Of a stretch of 64,000 bases of DNA, positions 8,916 to 16,455 are shown piece after piece. The notes under the pieces are model-generated. The model saw only the letters and a list, made by a program, of their open reading frames with translations, was not told the origin of the DNA and did not search any database. The position numbers and the translations under genes are program-made. Numbering within the stretch: the stretch's first letter is position 1; the number at the start of each line of letters is the position of its first letter. Source of the DNA: Arcobacter sp. CECT 8983 (GTDB taxonomy: Bacteria > Campylobacterota > Campylobacteria > Campylobacterales > Arcobacteraceae); NCBI RefSeq assembly GCF_004118855.1, contig NZ_PDKF01000002.1:124001-188000 (forward strand). Direction: 5' to 3'.

Positions 8916-10517
8916 TTAATCTTGTGCATCTCGACCTTTTTGAGGGAAAAGTCCTCTAGGTCTTTTTTGAATAAATAAGATAATAAATACAAGAATAATT
9001 ACTTTTGCTAAAACAGCTCCAGCAACTGGTTCCATAAATTTATTGATTTCACCAAGTGTAATTGCTCCAATTAGTGTTCCCCATAGATTTCCAACTCCAC
9101 CAAATACAACAACCATAAAACTATCTACAATATACGCTTGTCCTAAGTTTGGTCCCACATTTGTAAGTTGAGATAAAGCAACACCAGCAATACCAGCAAT
9201 ACCTGAACCAATACCAAAAGTCATAGCATCTATCCATGAAGTTCTTATCCCCATAGCTTGTGCCATTTGTCTATTTTGAGTAACAGCTCTCACTTTTAGC
9301 CCAAGAGAAGTTTTATTTAGAACCATTAATATTCCAACAAATACTAATAAAGCAAAAATAATGATATATAACCTATTATATGTAAGAGAAAGAGCAGAAT
9401 TAACTTCTAATGCTCCACTCATCCAAGAAGGAGTTTTAACTTCTTGATTTAAAGGAGAATAGATTGTTCTAACAACTTGTTGTAGGATTAAACTAATCCC
9501 AAAAGTAGCAAGTAAAGTCTCTAAAGGTCTTCCATAAAGGTGTCTAATAACAAGTCTTTCAATAATAATACCAACAATACCACTTACAATAAATGCAGCA
9601 GGAATAGCTATTAAAATTGAGTATTCTATTAAGTTTGGCATAATTTGCTGAAGAGTATATGTTGTATAAGCTCCAATCATCATCATTTCACCATGGGCCA
9701 TATTAATAACTTTCATTACACCAAAAGTAATTGCAAGTCCAATAGCTGCAAGAAGTAAAACAGAACCCATGCTAAGACCAAAAAATGCTTTTTCAACAAC
9801 TGCATAATATGATCTAATTGTTTCAACATTTCCTAAAGAAGATTTTGCAGTTTTTATAAGCTCTTTTGAGTTGTTTTCATTGTTGATAATCTCTTTTAAT
9901 GCAATAATTGTTTGGTTTGAAAGATAATCACCTAATTCTTTAGCTGCTATTAATTGTTCCTTGCCTTTAGAATATTTTGCTTTTAAAATAGTATTTGCTT
10001 CTACCAAAATCTCTTTTACATCACTATCTTTTTCTTTTTTTAATGCTTTTGAGATAAGTAATTTAGAGTCTTTATCAAGATTTTTTAGTAAATTTTTTGC
10101 AGATATTAATCTTTTTTCTTTTTTCTTTGAGAATAGATTCATCTCTGCTAATTTATTTTTAATAATACTTCTTAATCTATTGTTTGATTTTACTTTACTA
10201 AAATTTCTTCTACTTTGAGGTTCTAAATCCTTTGAAGTAAAAAAGTTTTTAGTATGATAATTTCTTCCCTCTTTTTTTACTAAAACAACAAACTCTTTAT
10301 TATCTTTTTTATAATAAAGGTCTCCATCTTTGATTTTAGTAAATAGAGTATTTATTCTATCATCGTCTGCATATTTATCTGCAAGTTCGATAATAACTTT
10401 TTGTTTAGTTTTTAAACTGTCAATTTGAAGTTGCTTTATATCTTCTTCAAAGTTTGCAAAAAGTGAAGTGATAAAAAATAGATTAAGAAAGACTATCTTT
10501 AATATATTAGTTTTCAT
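8916..10517 (-). CDS. urtB: Urea ABC transporter permease UrtB with soluble N-terminal domain
   Basis: 533 residues. A signal-peptide-like start (cleavage near residue 21) and a charged soluble region to about residue 230 precede the LivH-type membrane domain (about 235-530) with GLAITFGVMKVINMAHGEMMMIGAY and GIGSGIAGIAGVALSQL. This long N-terminal extension is normal for UrtB in proteobacteria and is absent from amino acid LivH; its role is unclear. A terminator-like hairpin lies between urtA and this gene, suggesting lower expression than the binding protein. Confidence 0.93.
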   Translation of the reverse strand: MKTNILKIVFLNLFFITSLFANFEEDIKQLQIDSLKTKQKVIIELADKYADDDRINTLFTKIKDGDLYYKKDNKEFVVLVKKEGRNYHTKNFFTSKDLEPQSRRNFSKVKSNNRLRSIIKNKLAEMNLFSKKKEKRLISAKNLLKNLDKDSKLLISKALKKEKDSDVKEILVEANTILKAKYSKGKEQLIAAKELGDYLSNQTIIALKEIINNENNSKELIKTAKSSLGNVETIRSYYAVVEKAFFGLSMGSVLLLAAIGLAITFGVMKVINMAHGEMMMIGAYTTYTLQQIMPNLIEYSILIAIPAAFIVSGIVGIIIERLVIRHLYGRPLETLLATFGISLILQQVVRTIYSPLNQEVKTPSWMSGALEVNSALSLTYNRLYIIIFALLVFVGILMVLNKTSLGLKVRAVTQNRQMAQAMGIRTSWIDAMTFGIGSGIAGIAGVALSQLTNVGPNLGQAYIVDSFMVVVFGGVGNLWGTLIGAITLGEINKFMEPVAGAVLAKVIILVFIILFIQKRPRGLFPQKGRDAQD

Positions 10518-10531
10518 GCAAGTACCTTTAT

Positions 10532-10573
10532 AAAAAAAGAGGAGAAATCCCAGAAGATAAGCTCCTCTTTTTT
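10532..10573 (-). terminator. Intra-operon terminator/attenuator between urtA and urtB
   Basis: On the minus strand AAAAAAGAGGAG is followed after a 17-base loop by CTCCTCTTTTTTTAT, giving a 12-base stem and a T tract. It sits 10 bases after the urtA stop and before the urtB start. Partial termination here would give more UrtA than membrane subunits, as is common for binding-protein operons. Confidence 0.7.
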
Positions 10574-10583
10574 GTTTAGTTTT

Positions 10584-11864
10584 TTAGTAGTTTTGTCCAG
10601 AACATTGTTTAGTTTTTGTGTTGTAGTTACCACAATTTATAGGGTCAGTCCAATCTGCAATAACATCTTTAGATGAAGGTAAGAAGTCAGACCAAGCATC
10701 TCCTGCAACTTCACCATCAGTAGAGTAAACAGTTTCAAATTGCCCATCTTCTTGAATCTCACCAATAAGTACAGGTTTTGTTAAGTGGTGGTTTTTAAGC
10801 ATTTTAGCTGTTCCACCAGTTAAGTTAGGAACCTCAAGACCAATAATAGCTTTACTAACTTTATCAACATCAGTAGTACCAGCTTTTTCAACAGCTTTTA
10901 CCCAAAGGTTAAATCCAATATAAGTAGCTTCCATAGGGTCATTGGTAACTCTTTTATCATCTTTGATATATTTTTTCCACGAATCAATAAAATCATAGTT
11001 TAAATCAGAGTCTGCACTTTGGAAATAGTTCCATGCTGCAAGGTGACCAACAAGTGGTTTTGTATCAATACCTGATAACTCCTCTTCCCCTACTGAGAAT
11101 GCAACAACAGGAATATTTTCTGCACTAATACCTTGATTTGCTAACTCTTTATAAAATGGAACATTTGCATCACCATTGATTGTAGAAACAACTGCTGTTT
11201 TAGCCCCAGTTGAACCAAATTTTTTAATATCACTTACAATACTTTGCCAATCAGAATGACCAAATGGAGTATAGTTAATCATAATATCAGAAGCTTTTAC
11301 GCCTTTTGCTTTTAAATATGATTCTAAGATTTTGTTTGTTGTTCTTGGATATACGTAGTCAGTCCCTGCTAAAACCCATCTTTTAACACCAACTTCATTC
11401 ATTAAGTAATCAACTGCTGGAATAGCTTGTTGATTTGGCGCCGCACCTGTATAGAATACATTTTTAGATGACTCTTCCCCTTCATATTGTACAGGATAAA
11501 AAAGAAGTCCATTTAACTCTTCAACAACAGGAAGAACAGATTTTCTAGAAACAGAAGTCCAACAACCAAAAGTTACATCAACTTTATCTTTAGTTAGTAA
11601 TCCTCTCATTTTTTCAGCAAACAGTGGCCAGTTTGAAGCAGGATCAACTACTACAGGTTCAAGCTTTTTCCCTAGAACTCCACCTTTTTTGTTTTGTTCT
11701 TCAATAAGCATTAAAACTGTATCTTTTAATGTAGTCTCTGAAATTGCCATAGTTCCAGATAAAGAGTGTAAAACACCAACCTTGATTGTATCAGCAGCTT
11801 GAGCTAATGATGTCATAGCAACTAATGCTGCAATCGATAAAGATTTAGCAAACAACTTTTTCAT
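10584..11864 (-). CDS. urtA: Urea ABC transporter substrate-binding protein UrtA
   Basis: 426 residues with a clear signal peptide (about 23 residues, ending AQA|AD); periplasmic type I binding protein. KVGVLHSLSGTMAISETTLKD, the conserved VFYTGAAPNQQAIPAVDYL, and NHHLTKPVLIGEIQEDGQFE are characteristic of UrtA/AmiC-like urea binders. Four cysteines (two near the C-terminus: NCGNYNTKTKQC) may form disulfides. The ATG is preceded by AAAGGAG. The upstream minus-strand sequence carries a TATACT-like -10 at 11913-11918. First gene of urtABCDE-ureD, with a hybrid kinase gene just upstream on the same strand. Confidence 0.95.
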   Translation of the reverse strand: MKKLFAKSLSIAALVAMTSLAQAADTIKVGVLHSLSGTMAISETTLKDTVLMLIEEQNKKGGVLGKKLEPVVVDPASNWPLFAEKMRGLLTKDKVDVTFGCWTSVSRKSVLPVVEELNGLLFYPVQYEGEESSKNVFYTGAAPNQQAIPAVDYLMNEVGVKRWVLAGTDYVYPRTTNKILESYLKAKGVKASDIMINYTPFGHSDWQSIVSDIKKFGSTGAKTAVVSTINGDANVPFYKELANQGISAENIPVVAFSVGEEELSGIDTKPLVGHLAAWNYFQSADSDLNYDFIDSWKKYIKDDKRVTNDPMEATYIGFNLWVKAVEKAGTTDVDKVSKAIIGLEVPNLTGGTAKMLKNHHLTKPVLIGEIQEDGQFETVYSTDGEVAGDAWSDFLPSSKDVIADWTDPINCGNYNTKTKQCSGQNY

Positions 11865-11972
11865 ATTTTCTCCTTTGAAATTAAAATATCTATTTTGATA
11901 TTCTTTGGAAGTAGTATAAAAAAGTAGTGTTGTCTTAGTGTTTCTTTTTGTTGATAAGTTTGATTTTACTGG

Positions 11973-14600
11973 TTAGTTTTTATACATAGATTTACATAGT
12001 TTTGAGAGTTTCTCAAACTGAAACTCTTCGAGTAAGTCCCTTATATGAGTACTTGTATCTTTATTTATAGTATTTGAATCAAGTATTTCAAATATTGAGT
12101 CTTTATCTAATGTACTTGTATAGTCATCAATTTTTTTTGCAATAGCTTCTTCTAAGATAAACTTTTGCTTTTCTAAAGAAGAGTTATTTTTATAATTAAA
12201 TTCAATGTTTAAAAGCTTTTCTAGTGTTTTAATAATATCTACTTCCTCAAAAGGTTTAGGCAAAAAGTGATCTGCACCACTATTTAAAGCTTCTTTTTTA
12301 TCGTCTTCAAAAACATTTGCTGAAATAGCTACTATAGGAATATTTTTAATTTTTTTTATAAGCTTTGTTGCTTCAAGACCATTTAGATTAGGCATTTGAA
12401 TATCCATAAAGATTAAATCAATAGAGTTATTTTTTAGTTTTTCAATAACCTCTTGTCCATCATTTGCTTCAATAGTTTTAATATTGTATGAATTAAGTAG
12501 CTGTACAAGTAAGTCTCTATTTGCTTTTGTATCATCTGCAACAATAACTTGAAAATTTAAATTTTCAGGAATACTTACTTCATACTCTTTATTGATATCT
12601 TTTTCTTTAAAATGTTTGATTCTTTGTATTTCAATATTAAACAAAAAGCTACTTCCTTTATTTATTTCACTTGTAACTTCTATTGCTCCTTTCATCTTTT
12701 CAATAAGCTCTTTGGTAATGGTAAGCCCTAATCCTGAACCATTATGTTTATGCTTTTTTTCTTCAATTTGTTCAAAGGGTTTAAAAATAAGATTTAATGC
12801 ATCCTTACTCATTCCTATTCCTGTATCCTTTATCGTTACATAAAGTTTTGAATCTTTCTCTTTTATAAGAGCTTCGATTGTTCCTTGCTTTGTGAACTTT
12901 AGGGCATTACCTAAAATATTTATAAATATCTGTTTTAATCTTTTTTCATCACATTTAATATATCTAGGCAAATTTTCATCTTTTTGCAAGTTAAAATTTA
13001 AGGCTTTTTCTTGACATCTTGAAGTAAATATTGATTCTATTTCTTCTAAAAAAGAGTATAAATCAAATTCATTTGCTTCTATTTGCAGTTTCCCTGCTTC
13101 TATTTTTGCAAATTCCAAAATCTCATTTATCAAAGAAAGTAAATGTTTTCCACTACTATAAATAGTATTGATATTTTGAACTTCTGTTTTATCTATATTT
13201 TTAGACTTTTTTAAAAGAGTTGCAAATCCTAAAATTGCATTTAAGGGTGTTCTTAATTCGTGGGACATATTTGTTAGAAATAGTGACTTAGATCTATTTG
13301 CTTTTTGTGCTTCAAGGGTCGCTTGTTTTAATTGGTTTTCATACTCTTTTCTTTTTGTAATATCTGAAAAAACAACAACTGACCCTTCTAAAATACTAGA
13401 GTCATTACTATAAATAGGAGTACTAACATAATCAATAGGGAAAAGTTGCCCTGTTTTAGAATAAAATGTTTGCTCCTCATTTTGAATAAGCATTAATCTC
13501 TCTTTTTGTTGAGCACCTTTTTTAAATAAGTGTTTTCCAATAGTTTTATTTAGATATTTACCAATTAAATCCTTTGAACTATATCCTAATATCTTTGAAG
13601 CTGTTGGATTTACAAAAATAAATCTTCCTTTAGCATCAAGACCAAAAATACCCTCACCTGCTAAATCTAGAATTCTTCTATTTTGTTTTTGTGATTCCAT
13701 TAGTTGAATAGCATTATCTTTAAATACTTCAACTGCTCCAATCATTTCACTTATTTCATCCATAAATACTTTTTGTGGTAAAGCTATATCCATTTTATTT
13801 TTAGAAAGTTCAAGCATACCTTTATTTAATATCTCTATTGGATGAATAATTCTATGCAGTATTACAAAAACAAAAGAGAAAACAAAAAGAATAATCAAAA
13901 ATAAAACAGCAACAGATAGATAAGTCTCCATTGTTTTTACAGTCTGTCTAGCTTCATTAACTCTTTGCTGTGTTCTTGTTTCAAAGGCTTTGTAAAACTT
14001 ATTTAGAGGTTTCATAATAGCTATCTTTGCTTTATGGTATTTCTCCCCATGCATAATTTGTCTAGCAAGCTTAAAATCAGGCTCTTTTTTTATTGTATAG
14101 TTTCCTTTTTTATCTTGGAAAATACCTTTAATGGCATTCATAGCTTTTGTTTCTAGGTTTGTTAAATCATCGGATTCTTGTTGAGATTTGTACAATAAAG
14201 CAAGCTCTTCTTCTGGGAAACCTGCTTCTTTCATAAGTTGTCTTAGTGGAGTTTTTTCTCCATCAAGTTTTGGATTTGAGCCTTCAAGTGTATAAAAATC
14301 CCAAAAAATTCTATTGTAGTTTAAAGGTCTAGGTTTTTTCCCATTTCTTATATCAAGTACTGTATGAAACTGCTCTTTAAACATCTGCTTACCTGTAATA
14401 ACATGTGTTCTAGCCATTCTTGTTAAGTCATCACTACTTTGTCTTAACTCATCTGCTAGTACTAAAGAACGATGTTGCATTTTATAGGCAGCTTCTAATT
14501 TATCTACTGCTTTTTGATACTCTCCTAAGATAAAAACAACACTTATAAGAGCGGTACTATTGATGATAAGTAAAATAATAAATAGTTGTTTAAGTTTCAT
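11973..14600 (-). CDS. Membrane hybrid histidine kinase (HAMP-PAS-HisKA-HATPase-REC)
   Basis: 875 residues. Membrane helices at about 7-26 and 228-250 enclose a roughly 200-residue periplasmic sensor. Then come HAMP (about 252-300), PAS (about 305-420, with ILDLAGEGIFGLDAKGRF), HisKA with H-box FLTNMSHELRTPLNAI, HATPase with DTGIGMS and GSGLGLTI boxes, and a C-terminal receiver (about 690-805) with DD, phospho-acceptor D in LIFMDIQMPNLNG and a KPF motif. A further 70-residue tail shows no recognised motif. It ends 109 bases upstream of urtA on the same strand, so it may sense nitrogen or urea status, but that is inference from position. Confidence 0.9.
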   Translation of the reverse strand: MKLKQLFIILLIINSTALISVVFILGEYQKAVDKLEAAYKMQHRSLVLADELRQSSDDLTRMARTHVITGKQMFKEQFHTVLDIRNGKKPRPLNYNRIFWDFYTLEGSNPKLDGEKTPLRQLMKEAGFPEEELALLYKSQQESDDLTNLETKAMNAIKGIFQDKKGNYTIKKEPDFKLARQIMHGEKYHKAKIAIMKPLNKFYKAFETRTQQRVNEARQTVKTMETYLSVAVLFLIILFVFSFVFVILHRIIHPIEILNKGMLELSKNKMDIALPQKVFMDEISEMIGAVEVFKDNAIQLMESQKQNRRILDLAGEGIFGLDAKGRFIFVNPTASKILGYSSKDLIGKYLNKTIGKHLFKKGAQQKERLMLIQNEEQTFYSKTGQLFPIDYVSTPIYSNDSSILEGSVVVFSDITKRKEYENQLKQATLEAQKANRSKSLFLTNMSHELRTPLNAILGFATLLKKSKNIDKTEVQNINTIYSSGKHLLSLINEILEFAKIEAGKLQIEANEFDLYSFLEEIESIFTSRCQEKALNFNLQKDENLPRYIKCDEKRLKQIFINILGNALKFTKQGTIEALIKEKDSKLYVTIKDTGIGMSKDALNLIFKPFEQIEEKKHKHNGSGLGLTITKELIEKMKGAIEVTSEINKGSSFLFNIEIQRIKHFKEKDINKEYEVSIPENLNFQVIVADDTKANRDLLVQLLNSYNIKTIEANDGQEVIEKLKNNSIDLIFMDIQMPNLNGLEATKLIKKIKNIPIVAISANVFEDDKKEALNSGADHFLPKPFEEVDIIKTLEKLLNIEFNYKNNSSLEKQKFILEEAIAKKIDDYTSTLDKDSIFEILDSNTINKDTSTHIRDLLEEFQFEKLSKLCKSMYKN

Positions 14601-14671
14601 ACAGCTTGTCTATTTTCTTTCTGTTGTTTTCAGTTATAATAACTAAAAACCAAGATAATATTTGAGGTAAT

Positions 14672-15028
14672 ATGATTAAAAAATATACTATCTTAATCGT
14701 AGATGATAAGTTAGAAAATTTACAATATTTAAACAAAGTACTTAAAGAAGAGGATTATGATATTAGAGCTACTCCTGATGGAAAAGTAGCACTAGAAGCA
14801 GCAAAAAAAAATCCTCCTGATTTGATTCTTTTAGATATAAAAATGCCAAATATGAATGGCTATGAATTATGTAAGCTAATTAAAAAAGAAGAGTGCTTAA
14901 AAGACATTCCGATTATATTTATTTCAGCCTTAGATAGTATAAATGACAAGGTACAAGCTTTTGAAGAAGGAGGGGTTGATTATATATTACAAAGCCTTTT
15001 GAACCAAAAGAAATACAAGCTAGAATAA
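14672..15028 (+). CDS. 5' fragment: receiver domain as currently translated
   Basis: 118 residues as read; residues 1-107 are a normal CheY-like receiver with aspartate in LLDIKMPN, and the last 11 residues are out-of-frame sequence ending at TAA 15026-15028. The conserved Lys-Pro-Phe of the receiver is lost from this frame. ATG at 14672 with GAGGTAAT upstream. If expressed alone it would be a truncated single-domain receiver. Confidence 0.6.
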   Translation: MIKKYTILIVDDKLENLQYLNKVLKEEDYDIRATPDGKVALEAAKKNPPDLILLDIKMPNMNGYELCKLIKKEECLKDIPIIFISALDSINDKVQAFEEGGVDYILQSLLNQKKYKLE

Positions 15029-15075
15029 AAACCCAATTACAAATTCATAAAAATAAAATAGAAATACAAAGACTT

Positions 15076-15729
15076 TTGCTACAACAAGATTTATTTGTAA
15101 AAAAAATTATGCATGAAGTAAATACACCTATTTCAATAATCTCTTTAAATACCGACTTAATAGAACAACAATATGGACCTTCAAAACAAATTGAAACAAT
15201 AAAAGCTTCAGTAAAAACTTTATCTTCTATATATGGAGACCTTTCATACAAAATAAAAAAACAATCAAGGGAATATAAAGTAACAAAAATAAATCTTTTA
15301 GAGTTTATTAGTTCAAGGGTATTATTCTTTGATGAGTTAGCAAATACAAAAGATATCCATATTAATTTAGAGTATAGCCATGAACTTTATATTTTAATGA
15401 ATGAATACGAGTTTGAAAGAGTAATAGATAATACTTTAAGTAATGCAATTAAATACAGTAAAGCTTCAAATGAAATAAATATTTTCTTTGGAAAAGAAGA
15501 GGGCGAAACAATTATTTTTGTGGAAGATTTTGGAATTGGTATAGAAGATACTACAAAAGTTTTTGATGCTTATTATCAACAATCAAATAAAAAGTTAGGT
15601 TTAGGTTTAGGTCTTAATATAGTAAAAGAGATTTGTGATAAATATAATATCGATATTGAAATAAAGAGCAAAAAATCAGTGGGTACAAAGTTTATTTTTA
15701 ATATTGGTGCTATAGTAAAGGAAGATTGA
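15076..15729 (+). CDS. 3' fragment: histidine kinase domain as currently translated
   Basis: 217 residues when read from TTG at 15076, with no convincing ribosome site there. It contains the H-box (HEVNTPISI near residue 13), an N-box (NTLSNAIKYSK) and G-boxes. The natural start is in the receiver upstream, so this is the displaced second half of the split gene rather than an independent gene. Confidence 0.55.
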   Translation: MLQQDLFVKKIMHEVNTPISIISLNTDLIEQQYGPSKQIETIKASVKTLSSIYGDLSYKIKKQSREYKVTKINLLEFISSRVLFFDELANTKDIHINLEYSHELYILMNEYEFERVIDNTLSNAIKYSKASNEINIFFGKEEGETIIFVEDFGIGIEDTTKVFDAYYQQSNKKLGLGLGLNIVKEICDKYNIDIEIKSKKSVGTKFIFNIGAIVKED

Positions 15730-16403
15730 TGAAGATATTTTTATTAGAAGATGATTTTTCTTTAAACAAACTAATTTGTAATGCTTTAGAAGATAGAGGC
15801 TTTTTTGTAACTAGTGTAGATGATGGTTATTCTGCAATGACTCATATTTTAAACAACAAATATGATTTATATATTTTAGATATAAATGTTCCTGGTTTTT
15901 CTGGACATGAGGTTTTAGAACAAATAAGAAAGGTAAATGAACAACTACCTGTAATAATTGTAAGTGCTCAACTTGACATTGATAATATCTCTAAAGCATA
16001 TGATTTAGGTTGTAATGATTATTTAAAAAAGCCCTTTGAACTTGAAGAGCTTATTCTTCATATAAAATATCATATAAAAACAATTTTAAAAAATGATGTT
16101 GATAACGATATTATAGACTTAGGCTATGGATTAACTTTTGATTCAAAAGACCAAATACTTTATAAATTAGGGCATGAAATTGTACTAACTCATAAGGAGA
16201 AACTTCTTCTTACACTTTTTATAAATAATCTTGATAAAACAGTCTCTTCAGAGATGATTCACGAATATGTTTGGGATAATAAAGAGATGGAAGCTGTTAG
16301 TATGAGAAGTATGATTCATAAATTACAAAAAAAACTAAAAAGTGGAATGATAGTAAATATTCGGGGTGTTGGTTACAAAATGATAAGGAAAATAAAAGCA
16401 TAA
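15729..16403 (+). CDS. OmpR/PhoB-family response regulator
   Basis: 224 residues: receiver (1-118; acidic EDD near 8-10, phospho-acceptor D in LYILDINVPG, KKPFE) and a C-terminal winged-helix DNA-binding domain ending RGVGYKMI. The start is the ATG at 15729, which overlaps the preceding kinase stop and has AAAGGAAG 4-11 bases upstream; a TTG three bases earlier is not needed. Likely partner of the split receiver-kinase upstream or of the large kinase downstream. Its targets are unknown. Confidence 0.92.
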   Translation: MKIFLLEDDFSLNKLICNALEDRGFFVTSVDDGYSAMTHILNNKYDLYILDINVPGFSGHEVLEQIRKVNEQLPVIIVSAQLDIDNISKAYDLGCNDYLKKPFELEELILHIKYHIKTILKNDVDNDIIDLGYGLTFDSKDQILYKLGHEIVLTHKEKLLLTLFINNLDKTVSSEMIHEYVWDNKEMEAVSMRSMIHKLQKKLKSGMIVNIRGVGYKMIRKIKA

Positions 16404-16455
16404 AATGTAATAATTTAAGCTATTTAATTATACATTTCTTTATTAAGGAAATTTG

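Larger units (their letters stand above)
14672..15729 (+). pseudogene. Receiver-histidine kinase gene split by a 2-base AT slippage
   Basis: Two overlapping frames make one protein of about 352 residues. The first part is a receiver (DD at 11-12, LILLDIKMPNMNGYELCKL) that runs to GVDYI and then falls out of frame; in the frame one base back the text continues ITKPFEPKEIQARIKTQLQIH straight into a kinase with H-box KIMHEVNTPISII and HATPase boxes (VEDFGIGI, GLGLGLNIVKEI). Removing one AT from the TATATAT tract at 14981-14987 restores GVDYITKPFEP exactly. The damage is therefore a dinucleotide expansion, a phase-variable site or a sequencing/assembly error. The next gene overlaps its stop (TGATG). 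Confidence 0.88.

Noticed and set aside
8906-8992. N-terminal extension of urtC
   Set aside because: It overlaps urtB by 77 bases, and a strong AAGGTGG site serves the ATG at 8905.
14981-14990. Programmed -1 ribosomal frameshift in the receiver-kinase gene
   Set aside because: No X XXY YYZ slippery heptamer in frame and no strong downstream structure; a 2-base AT expansion explains it exactly.
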